Below, in pieces: positions 13,602 through 22,008 of a DNA stretch of 23,975 nt. A program made the translations under genes and the position numbers. Below the pieces are notes generated by a model. The model saw only the letters and a program-made list of their open reading frames with translations. It had not been told where the DNA came from and ran no database searches. Every line of letters starts with the position of its first letter. Position 1 is the stretch's first letter. This DNA comes from Candidatus Nomurabacteria bacterium (GTDB lineage Bacteria > Patescibacteriota > Minisyncoccia > Phycocordibacterales > UBA9973): the NCBI GenBank assembly GCA_023267515.1, contig JAHFNF010000002.1, positions 1 to 23,975 on the forward strand, in the 5' to 3' direction.

Positions 13602-15824
13602 ATGAACAAAAATTTAACAGAGTCAATAAAAGCAATTATTCTAGGTCTCATTTTAAGCGCAGGTATTGTCTACGCAGCTCCTGGCTTTACTCCGCCGACT
13701 GGTCCACCAGCGACTTACAATGCTCTACTCCCGGTAAATGTCGGCTCAGATTTTCAACAAAAAATCGGTTCACTCCAATTGGGTAATGCGGCAATTGCTC
13801 CTTTAACCCAAGGACAGCTCCGTACCGATGGTAAATTGGGGGTTGGTATGATTACTCCACTTGCAGACAATCACTGGGGGAACTTGCCAAACGACTCGCT
13901 TCAAGTTTGGGGTAAGGCGCTCATAGGTAATTTAAATGCTTATAACTACGGACCGCCAGTTGTGCCAGTAGGCTACTATGACAACTCTCTGATAGTGCAA
14001 AAAAGGGGAATGTTCGGCAATGACGTTGTAGAAGTAGCTGGCAATCTATTGGGTGGAGTAAGATCCTACTACAATGGCGCCGCGCTCTCACCTAACGAGT
14101 CAGTAATCTCAGACAAGATTTTTGCTTTGTCTAACTTTTTTCACCAATCTGATTCATTGCAAGGTCCGTTGCCAGCTTGGATAGCTCCCGGTGCTCAACA
14201 GCCTGGCGATATAGGAGCAAACAGATTCTGTGTACTTAGTACCACTCCGGCCGGGATTGGTTCATATAATTGCACGCCGGCAAACTACACTTGGCCTACT
14301 GCTTCATCAATCACTATACCGAACGGGCTACTTGGTCAGACCCTTCGTTATAACCCAGCCAACGTACTTGAAGCAAATAGTAATATTTTTAATAATCCTA
14401 CTAACAATAGGGTTGGTATCGGCACAGCTACGCCAAACAACGTATTCCAAGTGGCAGGTTTTATAAACTTTTATGACGATTTAAAATATAGCGCTGCTAT
14501 TGGGAAAAATGCGCTTTCCAGCCTCTTCTTAGGTATTCAAGATACCGCTGTTGGATACGGTGCGCTTCTTTCTAACAATTCAGGAAATCAAAATACTGCT
14601 ATCGGAATGGAAGCGCTAAAAAACAACACTGGGGGAAGCTGGAATACCGCCAGTGGAACAGGCGCCCTTCATGACAATACCGGAGGAAATTACAATACTG
14701 CCAGCGGAGTAGCTGCGCTTAATGTTAATACAACAGGAAATCAAAATACTGCCAGTGGATATGATGCGCTTCATTTCAACAATGGAGATAATAACACTGC
14801 GAGTGGTGTGGCTGCGCTACGAAACAATGGCACAGGGAGCCGGAACACCGCCAGTGGAATGGAAGCACTTCGTAGCAACAGCACAGGAAGCAATAACACT
14901 GCAAACGGATCAGGCGCACTTTATACTAATAATGCGAGTGACAACACTGCCACCGGAGTAGACGCGCTTCGCGCAAATAGTTCAGGAGTGCAGGATGTCG
15001 CCAACGGAAAAGATGCGCTTAAAGCAAATACCACCGGAGGAGGGAATACCGCCACTGGCTATCAAGCACTCATTGCTAATACCACAGGGGGTGCCCTTAC
15101 TGGCGTAGGTGCGTTAGCACTTTCTGCCAACACCACAGGAATTTGGAATACTGCTGTCGGAAGCCAGGCGATGAATACTGTTACTACAGGAGGTAACAAT
15201 ACGGCTATTGGGGCTGATGCGGATGTTGCTCAAAGCACAACATCAAATTCTATTGCTTTGGGTAAAGATGCCATAGCGGATTCCAATGAATTTGCTTTAT
15301 CTCCCTATGTAAACAAATGGAAATTTGGGAACCCAGGCATTAGTTATTTTTTACCTACAACTGATGGCACCAACGGACAAGTGCTAACCACAAACGGGAA
15401 CCACGTTTTATCTTTTGCTACCCCTGCGGTGACGCCGAACGTTACCACTGACACTTCTATTATTTCAAACTATGGTTCAACCACGGTAAATATCACCGCC
15501 GCGGGAGGACTGCTCAGTTATTGTTCACAAGGTCCTTGGTCCACTAGTCCATCCGGGGGAAGTTGCAGTTTCAACTGGAATGGAGGCTGGCCGGTGATGA
15601 CTGTGACTAGAGATATATCTAACAAGAGGTTCTGCGCATTAGAGACTGTCGCGCTCCGTGTGCATGGTAGCGGTACAATAGATCACAAATGTGATGTGTC
15701 TCGTATAAGTACAGCCGGCACCACAGCAAATTGGAGACTCACAGGAATGTTAGAAGCAGACTTTGGTCAAAATGGGAATAGTTCAGACCAGCCAAATATC
15801 TCTTGTACTGCCTCTTGTTTCTAA
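13602..15824 (+). CDS. Secreted fibre-like protein with 14 YadA-head-type beta-roll repeats
   Basis: The 740-residue product has an N-terminal signal or anchor (residues 9-25, VYAA possible cleavage). Residues 26-300 are non-repetitive but hold VGIGTATP (271-278) with a Phe-x-Val-x-Gly strand after it, a motif common in phage tail-fibre-like proteins. Residues 315-550 are 14 consecutive units of 16-17 residues with the pattern TAxGxxALxxNTTGxxN, resembling the trimeric left-handed beta-roll of YadA/Hia heads. The C-terminal region (about 610-740) is beta-rich with about eight Cys. There is neither a YadA outer-membrane anchor nor a recognisable S74 intramolecular chaperone, so anchoring or trimerisation would have to differ. 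It lies between the GxAW and beta-helix genes. Likely surface fibre or adhesin; ligand unknown. Confidence 0.87.
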   Translation: MNKNLTESIKAIILGLILSAGIVYAAPGFTPPTGPPATYNALLPVNVGSDFQQKIGSLQLGNAAIAPLTQGQLRTDGKLGVGMITPLADNHWGNLPNDSLQVWGKALIGNLNAYNYGPPVVPVGYYDNSLIVQKRGMFGNDVVEVAGNLLGGVRSYYNGAALSPNESVISDKIFALSNFFHQSDSLQGPLPAWIAPGAQQPGDIGANRFCVLSTTPAGIGSYNCTPANYTWPTASSITIPNGLLGQTLRYNPANVLEANSNIFNNPTNNRVGIGTATPNNVFQVAGFINFYDDLKYSAAIGKNALSSLFLGIQDTAVGYGALLSNNSGNQNTAIGMEALKNNTGGSWNTASGTGALHDNTGGNYNTASGVAALNVNTTGNQNTASGYDALHFNNGDNNTASGVAALRNNGTGSRNTASGMEALRSNSTGSNNTANGSGALYTNNASDNTATGVDALRANSSGVQDVANGKDALKANTTGGGNTATGYQALIANTTGGALTGVGALALSANTTGIWNTAVGSQAMNTVTTGGNNTAIGADADVAQSTTSNSIALGKDAIADSNEFALSPYVNKWKFGNPGISYFLPTTDGTNGQVLTTNGNHVLSFATPAVTPNVTTDTSIISNYGSTTVNITAAGGLLSYCSQGPWSTSPSGGSCSFNWNGGWPVMTVTRDISNKRFCALETVALRVHGSGTIDHKCDVSRISTAGTTANWRLTGMLEADFGQNGNSSDQPNISCTASCF
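14544..15251 (+). repeat. Tandem 51-bp coding repeats (14 units, two of 48 bp)
   Basis: The units encode TAxGxxALxxNTTGxxN; units 5 and 8 are one codon shorter. The DNA has diverged between units although the protein pattern holds, which implies selection on the fold rather than a fresh expansion. Confidence 0.9.
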
Positions 15825-15834
15825 AAGCTGATAA

Positions 15835-15865
15835 TTATTAGTATGGATAATCAAAAAAATATGAA
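15835..15865 (+). repeat. Leader/start repeat, copy 1 (31 bp, identical at 17821-17851)
   Basis: Positions 15835-15865 and 17821-17851 are identical over 31 bases, covering 8 bases before the ATG and the first codons. A degenerate third copy lies at about 21989-22013, where the first ATG reads ATA. The identity includes untranslated bases, so it reflects duplication of a start module, or a conserved translation-initiation signal. Confidence 0.85.
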
Positions 15866-17711
15866 CAAGAAAACAATTGTAGCGATTTTGGTTTTAATAG
15901 TGCTTGCAGTCGGAATGGCGGTCCTCGTTAATAACAATAAGGAGGCAGGCGTAAGCAAGCAGAAAGCACAAGCATTGAATAATGTATCAGTGAGCGCTTG
16001 TGGCACATTGAGCGCGCCGGATACCCAATACACTCTGACTGCTGATATTATGAATACCCCCGCTAGTTGTTTTATAATCACAGCGGACAATGTAATCCTT
16101 GATGGTGCTAACCATATCGTTGATGGAGATGGTATTGGATCCAATGACAGTGGGGTTATAGCTACCGGACGAACTAATGTCACCGTAGAAAATATGACTG
16201 TGTCTGGCTTTGGAAACGGTGTAAAATTTGCTGGTAACACTACTCAATCTCATATTACGAATGTGCATGCGTCTGACATTTCTTATTATGCTATAACTCT
16301 TCAAAACTCTTCTTACAATGAAGTCTCGTATGTCGTAGCGGATGGTAATGCAAATGCCTACGGCATTCACCTTGGTGGCGCATTTCACAATAATCTTCAT
16401 AACAATGAAACAAATTCAAACCTGTATGGGGTTTATCTAGAGCCTTGGTCTTTTGATTCTAGTTACAACACTATTACCGATAGTGTTTCCAGTTTTAATA
16501 CTGGCGACAAGGGAGGTTTCTATTTTGATGTTAGTTGTTGCAACATTGTGACCGGCAATACAGCCAACAATAATCTTGGCTTTGGCGGTTTCAATACTGA
16601 AGATCATCTGAATAGTAGCAACCAATTCACCAATAATATTGCAAACAATAATGGCTATGCTGGTATTTATCTAGAGACGTCAATAAACGATACGCTTATT
16701 GGTAATCACATGGATGGAAATCCAGAATATGGTATTTTCTCCAATGCTGGTGGGCATGGTAGTAATTTAAATGGCAATATCATCAGCAACAGTCCGGTGG
16801 GCATTGGTTTTGAAAATACTAGTAGTAACTCGCTTTTAAACAATATGATTAGCCATACCGACCAAGCGATTTACATTGATGGGGCGAGCAATAGTGTGAC
16901 AGGTGGGACGTTGGACTTCTCCAACGAAAGTGCGATTCATATAAATGGTGGTTATACTATCCCTCTCGATAATACTTTTACCGGCATAAACATTACCAAT
17001 ACCAGTGCGACGGGTCACGACATTACCCTTCAAGATGCCGGTATCAACAATACTAAACTTATTGATATAAATATAATGAGTTATTTATTTTCTGGTACTG
17101 GTAGTACAGTCACATTTAAGAAAACAGCCAATGGAGAAATCAAATTCACTCAACCGATTTCAGGTACTGGCACCAACTTAGGACAAGATATAGTCATTAG
17201 TAATAATTCTGCTGCTATTTCTGAAAGCCAAGTAGGGCTCAATCATAGCGCTGATATTTCTCTCTATAATATTCCAGCTGGAACAAATTATAGAGTGGTA
17301 AGAGATGGTGTCCCTTGTTCATCCACTGTTTGCTCAGTGGTGGTTGTCAGTAACGGCGGAGTAGCTACATTTAGTGTCACCGGTGCTGGTACGTATGTCG
17401 TGGCCTGGGACCCAGCGGTCAATCCAAATATTCCGACAGTTTCTATCACTAGTCCTACTTCTAATATCCTGCCACATAACGGTAGTGTAAAAGTGACGGC
17501 AATCGCTACAGCTCCGCTTGGCCTTCAATCTGTCAAAATATCAATTGATTCTGTATTAAAGAAGACTTGTGGGGCACCAACACCGAGCCCTTGTACTTAC
17601 ACCTGGCCAATGAGCCAGGTAACAAATGGCATACATACCATTACTGCCACAGCGACCGATAGTTCCCCAGCACATCTTACCCAGACCACTACAATGTCTG
17701 TGGTTAAATAA
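15843..17711 (+). CDS. Anchored right-handed parallel beta-helix protein with C-terminal Ig-like domain
   Basis: The 622-residue product has an N-terminal membrane segment (about residues 10-29) that lacks a clear cleavage site. Residues about 60-400 are a series of PbH1/NosD-like rungs with repeated NxI/NxVxxN ladders (for example NVILDGANHIVDG, NNLHNNETNSNLYG, NSLLNNMISHT), a fold typical of polysaccharide-binding or -cleaving proteins. No catalytic triad of a known lyase family was found. Residues about 530-622 form an Ig-like domain with Cys576 and Cys584 in CGAPTPSPC, also found in the 17829 protein. Met7 (15861) may be the true start: the third copy of this leader (22009) keeps only that ATG. 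It follows the beta-roll gene by 18 bases and ends at a terminator. Probable surface carbohydrate-binding protein. Confidence 0.87.
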   Translation: MDNQKNMNKKTIVAILVLIVLAVGMAVLVNNNKEAGVSKQKAQALNNVSVSACGTLSAPDTQYTLTADIMNTPASCFIITADNVILDGANHIVDGDGIGSNDSGVIATGRTNVTVENMTVSGFGNGVKFAGNTTQSHITNVHASDISYYAITLQNSSYNEVSYVVADGNANAYGIHLGGAFHNNLHNNETNSNLYGVYLEPWSFDSSYNTITDSVSSFNTGDKGGFYFDVSCCNIVTGNTANNNLGFGGFNTEDHLNSSNQFTNNIANNNGYAGIYLETSINDTLIGNHMDGNPEYGIFSNAGGHGSNLNGNIISNSPVGIGFENTSSNSLLNNMISHTDQAIYIDGASNSVTGGTLDFSNESAIHINGGYTIPLDNTFTGINITNTSATGHDITLQDAGINNTKLIDINIMSYLFSGTGSTVTFKKTANGEIKFTQPISGTGTNLGQDIVISNNSAAISESQVGLNHSADISLYNIPAGTNYRVVRDGVPCSSTVCSVVVVSNGGVATFSVTGAGTYVVAWDPAVNPNIPTVSITSPTSNILPHNGSVKVTAIATAPLGLQSVKISIDSVLKKTCGAPTPSPCTYTWPMSQVTNGIHTITATATDSSPAHLTQTTTMSVVK

Positions 17712-17726
17712 CCCAAAGTATCAATA

Positions 17727-17761
17727 CAAAAACTCCCCAATTTGGGGAGTTTTTGGTTTTT
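17727..17761 (+). terminator. Intrinsic terminator after the beta-helix gene
   Basis: Arms 17727-17738 and 17744-17755 form a 12-bp perfect stem (AACTCCCC/GGGGAGTT core with A5/T5 at the base) around a five-base AT loop, followed by GTTTTTT. It ends the first half of the surface-protein block. Confidence 0.9.
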
Positions 17762-17788
17762 GACACCTATCTTTTGATTTTATATAAT
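17760..17788 (+). promoter_or_regulatory. Consensus sigma70-type promoter of the second surface unit
   Basis: TTGACA (17760-17765) and TATAAT (17783-17788) with a 17-base spacer match the consensus perfectly. Transcription would begin near 17795, 34 bases before the ATG at 17829. It begins within the T run of the preceding terminator. Confidence 0.9.
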
Positions 17789-17820
17789 AAAGCCATTAAC
17801 ATTTAATATTTTCGTAGTAG

Positions 17821-17851
17821 TTATTAGTATGGATAATCAAAAAAATATGAA
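17821..17851 (+). repeat. Leader/start repeat, copy 2 (identical to 15835-15865)
   Basis: Identical over 31 bases to the start region of the beta-helix gene; identity ends abruptly on both sides, and the following anchor codons are similar but diverged. Confidence 0.85.
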
Positions 17852-20800
17852 TAAAAAAACAGTTGTTTTGGTTCTAGTTTTATTAGCAGCAGCTGCAGTT
17901 ATTTGGACGGTAGGCAAAAATAGTAATAAAGGTCAAGAAGCAGCATCTATTAAATCTCAAAAGCCTTTAGCTTTTTTAGCAGCTCAGCACGGTGAAAAAG
18001 GTGAATCCTTAAAGCATGCAAAATTAGCTTCACTTAAAAGTCTTCCAAAATATGTTCCAGATAAAAAAAAGAACGAGCTTCCAGGTGGTGGAGTAGAGGA
18101 AGAAGAAGGGGGAAATACTTATAAAGATTTTGTACTAAAGGTTAAAAACAAAGTATTTAATATCCCGACCGATAGTACCAATCGCCTGCTCAATCCCGAC
18201 CAGAAAGATTTAAAAGCAACCAATATTCAAAGTCAGACAGCGATTGTGCCAGTTTCCGATCATCTCGGTAGCGATTTCTCAGGATATCGTCCACCAGATT
18301 CACAAGTGGCAGTCGGCCCAAACCATGTGGTGAGTGTGGTAAACAGCGGGATGACAATTCAGACAAAGACCGGTACTGTTTTGAGCACTGTCAGCCTGCA
18401 TGATATGTTTTCCTCGCTACTTGTAAGCCCATATTTTAATTGTGACCCAAGAATTGTTTACGATACTTTAAGTTCAAGATATATTTTTTCAGTTTTAGGC
18501 AATTGCCGGCAAGATATGCAAGGCAATCCGATTCCCGCCTTGCCTCCAAATCCACCGTACTCCCTGGCTTTTGCCACTTCTATTTCAAGCGACCCGACAG
18601 CTGGCTGGAATCTTTATTTAATCCCTTCAACCCAATTTCTTGATTATGACAACCTTGGGGTAAGCAATGATAAAATTGTCATTACCGTTTGGTTTTTCCA
18701 GGATAGCCCTCAAGTTTCGTCAAAAATCTGGGTTTTAGACAAAGCAGCTGCTCTTTCCGGCGCGACGTTGACACCTTCAATTTTCAAATACTACTACCCA
18801 TATGGAGACAATGATGTCATACCTGCTCTTACTTTTGATAACATTGGGGATGTTTATATGGGCAATATTCAATGGACAGACGGTGTCTGGGTAAACAACG
18901 GTAACGATTTCTTATATTGTGGTGAAGATGTCATTTGCGTGGATCTACGCGTAATACAAGGTCCAGCCAGCTCGCCGACACTAGTTGATAAGGGAAGACT
19001 TATGGCAATTAATGCATCAAGTTCTACTGGTAGCCATCCTCAAATGGGCGGACCAAATCTGCCTTCTAACGACGCAAGACTAAACTCATTCATCCTAAGA
19101 AATAACTCACTTTGGATGACAGCCAATACCCAGCCATATTCTCAGGTAACTTCTGATGTTTGGTGGGGGCAATTAGGTAATTTAACTACTACCCCTTCTT
19201 GGATTCAACAAGGTATCATTCACGATAGCACAAATACTAAGTGGTACTCCGACCCTTCGCTCGCAGTTAATGCCAATGGTGATGTCGGCGTTAGTTTCAA
19301 CTGTTTCTCTGCTACTACATATCCAAGTCTTTGCACTACTGCCAGGTATGCAGGTGATGCGCCGGGTACAATGTCTCCGGTATATGTATCAAAAGCAGGG
19401 GCGGGCCCATACAATGGAGGTAGCCCACAGCGCTGGGGAGATTATAGCGCGACCGTGGTTGACCCGGTAGACAACACTTTTTGGGGGATCGGAGAAATCG
19501 GCTCTACTACTTTAGCTGCTTGGAATGCTTGGTTGACCCATTTCAGTCAAACAGATGATACCGGACCAGTTGTTTCAATTACCGCACCGGCAAATGGAGA
19601 CACAGTTACTGGTACGGCCCTTACCGTCACAGCTACTGCGCAAGACAATCTTGGAGTTTCAGGCGTGCAATTTAAGCTTGACGGGAATAATTTAGGAGCA
19701 GAAGATACCACAGCTCCTTACTCAATAACTTGGAATACTACGACCGCTACAAATGGAACACACACACTTACTGCTGTGGCCAGAGATACGAATAATAATT
19801 CAACAATTTCAAGTGGGGTCTCAGTGACAACGGTAAATACCAATCCAAATTTGCCAGTTGTTTCTTTCACTGCTCCGATTGGAGATACCCTTCCGAACTC
19901 AGGATCTACTAAAGTGACTGCCACTGCTACCTCTCCTGCGGGTGTTGCATTTATTGACAGCAAGTTAGATGGCGTTCTGCAAAAAAGATGCGGTGCCCCT
20001 ACTCCAAGTCCTTGCACCTATAATTTACCCGCAAGTCAGGTCTCTCCTGGTACACATACCTTTACTGCTATGGCTACAACAACGAGCGGATTGCAAAATA
20101 CTGTAACAAAAATAATGACTAAAGGTTCAAGTACTGATACAACTCCACCGACCGTTTCAATGACCTCTCCAGCGAACAATTCAACTGTCTCTGGAACTTC
20201 TGTAACGCTTTCTGCTACTGCTTCTGATAATGTCGGGGTAACTAGCGTACAATTCAAGGTAGATGGCACTGTTATTGGAACTGACACAAGTAGTCCTTAC
20301 TCTATGTCTTGGAATACCACAACAATTTCAAACGGTTCGCATTCACTTACTGCAACAGCAAGTGATGCGGCAACAAACTCCACAACTTCTAGCGTTATAT
20401 CTGTGACGGTTAGCAACAGTTCCATAGACACAACACCACCGAGTGTTTCTATTACTTATCCGGCAAATGCTGCTACATTGAACGGTACATATAACATTAC
20501 CGCGAGCGCAGTAGATAATGTCGGTGTCGTAGGTGTCCAATTCAAATTAGACGGAAATAATCTTGGCGCAGAAGATACAGTCTCTCCCTACTCAACTGTT
20601 TGGAATACAACTACTACCACAAATGGAACACATATCCTCACGGCTGTGGCGCGTGACGCAGCCGGACTCACTGCAACTTCACAACCGGTTTCTGTGACAG
20701 TTGATAGTAATTTAGACACCACTTATCCAACTATTACCATAACTGCGCCAGCAAATAGCTCTACAGTTTCTGGTACGATTACTATATCAGCTAATGCAAC

Positions 20801-21584
20801 AGACAACGTCGCTGTTGCTGGTGTTCAGTTTAAAGTAGATGGTAATAATATTGGATCTGAAGACACCACTGCCCCTTATTCAGTTTCTTGGAACAGCGCC
20901 GGAGTAATTAATGGCTATCATTCAATTGTTGCTATCGCTAGAGATACAAGTAATAATACCACTCCTTCAGTTGCCTCCTCTGTGACAGTTTCAAATGGTG
21001 GCAACACTCTTTCTAACGTCGGTCTTGCTCCGATGCCATGGTCTATTACTTCATCAATGGCTAGAATTTCCTGGAATACAAGTACCCCTTCAACCACTGT
21101 AGTTGATTATGGACTAGATGCGAACTATGGTCAGACTGCATCAAACTCTACTCTTGTCACTTACCATTATCTCCAAATTAATGGTCTAACTCCTAGCACC
21201 ACTTATCATTACAGGGCAACTTCTATAGATGCTTCGGCAAACAGTGCAACAAGTGGAGACTTGACCTTTACGACGCTCGCCCCAGATAGTACTCCTCCTG
21301 TAATTACAAACCTAAACATAGGTTCAATCACTTCATCTAGAGCCACTATCACTTGGGCTACAGCTGAAGCTAGCACTTCCTCAGTTTCCTATGGAACTAC
21401 AACGTCGTATGGCACAAGTTCTAGCACTTCTTATTCTCCAGGAGGTCCATATTTCTGGACGTCTCATTCAGTCACCCTCGTAAATCTTTCAGCCAATACG
21501 CTTTATCACATCCAAGCATATTCAACCGACGCCAACCAAAATACCGGTTACTCTACCGATATGACATTTACAACTTTGCCGTAG
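17829..21584 (+). CDS. Large anchored surface protein: propeller-like domain, five Ig-like and two FN3-like domains
   Basis: The 1251-residue product has an N-terminal membrane segment (about residues 10-27), a Lys-rich region and linker, then a domain at about 140-574 with RPPDSQVAVGPNHVV (~153) and DPRIVYDTLSSRYIF (~206), which resembles secreted bacterial beta-propeller proteins. Residues about 578-1056 hold five Ig-like domains of the VSITAPANGxTVxG ... VQFKLDGNNLGAEDT type (Big_9-like), each introduced by a DTTPP-like linker; the second differs and carries CGAPTPSPC. Residues 1058-1152 and 1153-1251 are two fibronectin-III-like domains ending in TFTTL. There is no LPXTG or C-terminal helix, so the N-terminus is the anchor. 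It has its own perfect consensus promoter. Met7 is a possible true start. Likely a long stalked adhesin or binding protein. Confidence 0.9.
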   Translation: MDNQKNMNKKTVVLVLVLLAAAAVIWTVGKNSNKGQEAASIKSQKPLAFLAAQHGEKGESLKHAKLASLKSLPKYVPDKKKNELPGGGVEEEEGGNTYKDFVLKVKNKVFNIPTDSTNRLLNPDQKDLKATNIQSQTAIVPVSDHLGSDFSGYRPPDSQVAVGPNHVVSVVNSGMTIQTKTGTVLSTVSLHDMFSSLLVSPYFNCDPRIVYDTLSSRYIFSVLGNCRQDMQGNPIPALPPNPPYSLAFATSISSDPTAGWNLYLIPSTQFLDYDNLGVSNDKIVITVWFFQDSPQVSSKIWVLDKAAALSGATLTPSIFKYYYPYGDNDVIPALTFDNIGDVYMGNIQWTDGVWVNNGNDFLYCGEDVICVDLRVIQGPASSPTLVDKGRLMAINASSSTGSHPQMGGPNLPSNDARLNSFILRNNSLWMTANTQPYSQVTSDVWWGQLGNLTTTPSWIQQGIIHDSTNTKWYSDPSLAVNANGDVGVSFNCFSATTYPSLCTTARYAGDAPGTMSPVYVSKAGAGPYNGGSPQRWGDYSATVVDPVDNTFWGIGEIGSTTLAAWNAWLTHFSQTDDTGPVVSITAPANGDTVTGTALTVTATAQDNLGVSGVQFKLDGNNLGAEDTTAPYSITWNTTTATNGTHTLTAVARDTNNNSTISSGVSVTTVNTNPNLPVVSFTAPIGDTLPNSGSTKVTATATSPAGVAFIDSKLDGVLQKRCGAPTPSPCTYNLPASQVSPGTHTFTAMATTTSGLQNTVTKIMTKGSSTDTTPPTVSMTSPANNSTVSGTSVTLSATASDNVGVTSVQFKVDGTVIGTDTSSPYSMSWNTTTISNGSHSLTATASDAATNSTTSSVISVTVSNSSIDTTPPSVSITYPANAATLNGTYNITASAVDNVGVVGVQFKLDGNNLGAEDTVSPYSTVWNTTTTTNGTHILTAVARDAAGLTATSQPVSVTVDSNLDTTYPTITITAPANSSTVSGTITISANATDNVAVAGVQFKVDGNNIGSEDTTAPYSVSWNSAGVINGYHSIVAIARDTSNNTTPSVASSVTVSNGGNTLSNVGLAPMPWSITSSMARISWNTSTPSTTVVDYGLDANYGQTASNSTLVTYHYLQINGLTPSTTYHYRATSIDASANSATSGDLTFTTLAPDSTPPVITNLNIGSITSSRATITWATAEASTSSVSYGTTTSYGTSSSTSYSPGGPYFWTSHSVTLVNLSANTLYHIQAYSTDANQNTGYSTDMTFTTLP
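19563..20997 (+). repeat. Five tandem Ig-like domain repeats within the 17829 gene
   Basis: Five units of about 290 bases (start residues about 579, 671, 768, 865 and 961). Units 1, 3, 4 and 5 are close relatives; unit 2 is more distant and closer to the C-terminal domain of the 15843 gene. Confidence 0.85.
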
Positions 21585-21599
21585 TTTGAAGATTTACAA

Positions 21600-21977
21600 A
21601 TGCCGGAAGACCAATTTCAAAAAAGAAAAGCATATCTCACACTCATCATAGCTGTCATCGCTATCTTTGCTTTTAATTTTTTTAGCTCTCCCGGCAAGCT
21701 TGTGCCTGGCTCGGCGCTGACCGCTCTGCCGCCTTGCAGTGTCATTAGTTTTACTGCCGATCCGGCAGAAGTTTCAACTGGTGGCTCCTCCGTTCTTTCT
21801 TGGTCTGTTTCGGCCAGCTGTGTTCGCGCTTCAATAATTCCAGAAGTGGCAAACATAAGCTCTACCTCCGGCACGAGTACTACTTTTCCTTTATCCGAGA
21901 CCACCACTTTTACTCTCACCGCCTATGACAAGGACAATAATCCTAGTACCAGCCAGCTCTCTGTCCAAGTAAAGTAA
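21600..21977 (+). CDS. Small anchored single Ig-like domain protein
   Basis: The 125-residue product has a charged N-terminus, one membrane segment (about residues 12-29) and one Ig-like domain (about 45-125) with Cys46 and Cys74 and the pattern SFTADPAEVSTGGSSVLSW ... TTTFTLTAYD. This domain type is common in CPR surface proteins and resembles the Ig-like modules of the 11322 gene. It lies 15 bases after the 17829 gene and 31 bases before the next gene, so the three are probably one unit. There is no clear Shine-Dalgarno sequence. It may act as a small membrane-side partner or base for the larger proteins; function unknown. Confidence 0.82.
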   Translation: MPEDQFQKRKAYLTLIIAVIAIFAFNFFSSPGKLVPGSALTALPPCSVISFTADPAEVSTGGSSVLSWSVSASCVRASIIPEVANISSTSGTSTTFPLSETTTFTLTAYDKDNNPSTSQLSVQVK

Positions 21978-22008
21978 AGTATTACTAATTAATATAGATA
22001 ACAAAAAA

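Noticed and set aside
14544..15251. CRISPR-like tandem repeats
   Set aside because: The 51-base period lies wholly inside an open frame, units are contiguous without spacers, and they encode a beta-roll pattern.
15816..15842. Weak inverted repeat after the beta-roll gene as a terminator
   Set aside because: Short AT-only stem with a mismatch and no T run; the following gene starts 18 bases on, so read-through is more likely.
15843..17711. Assignment of the beta-helix protein as a functional pectate lyase or NosD
   Set aside because: The repeats support only the fold; no catalytic residues or nos gene context are visible.
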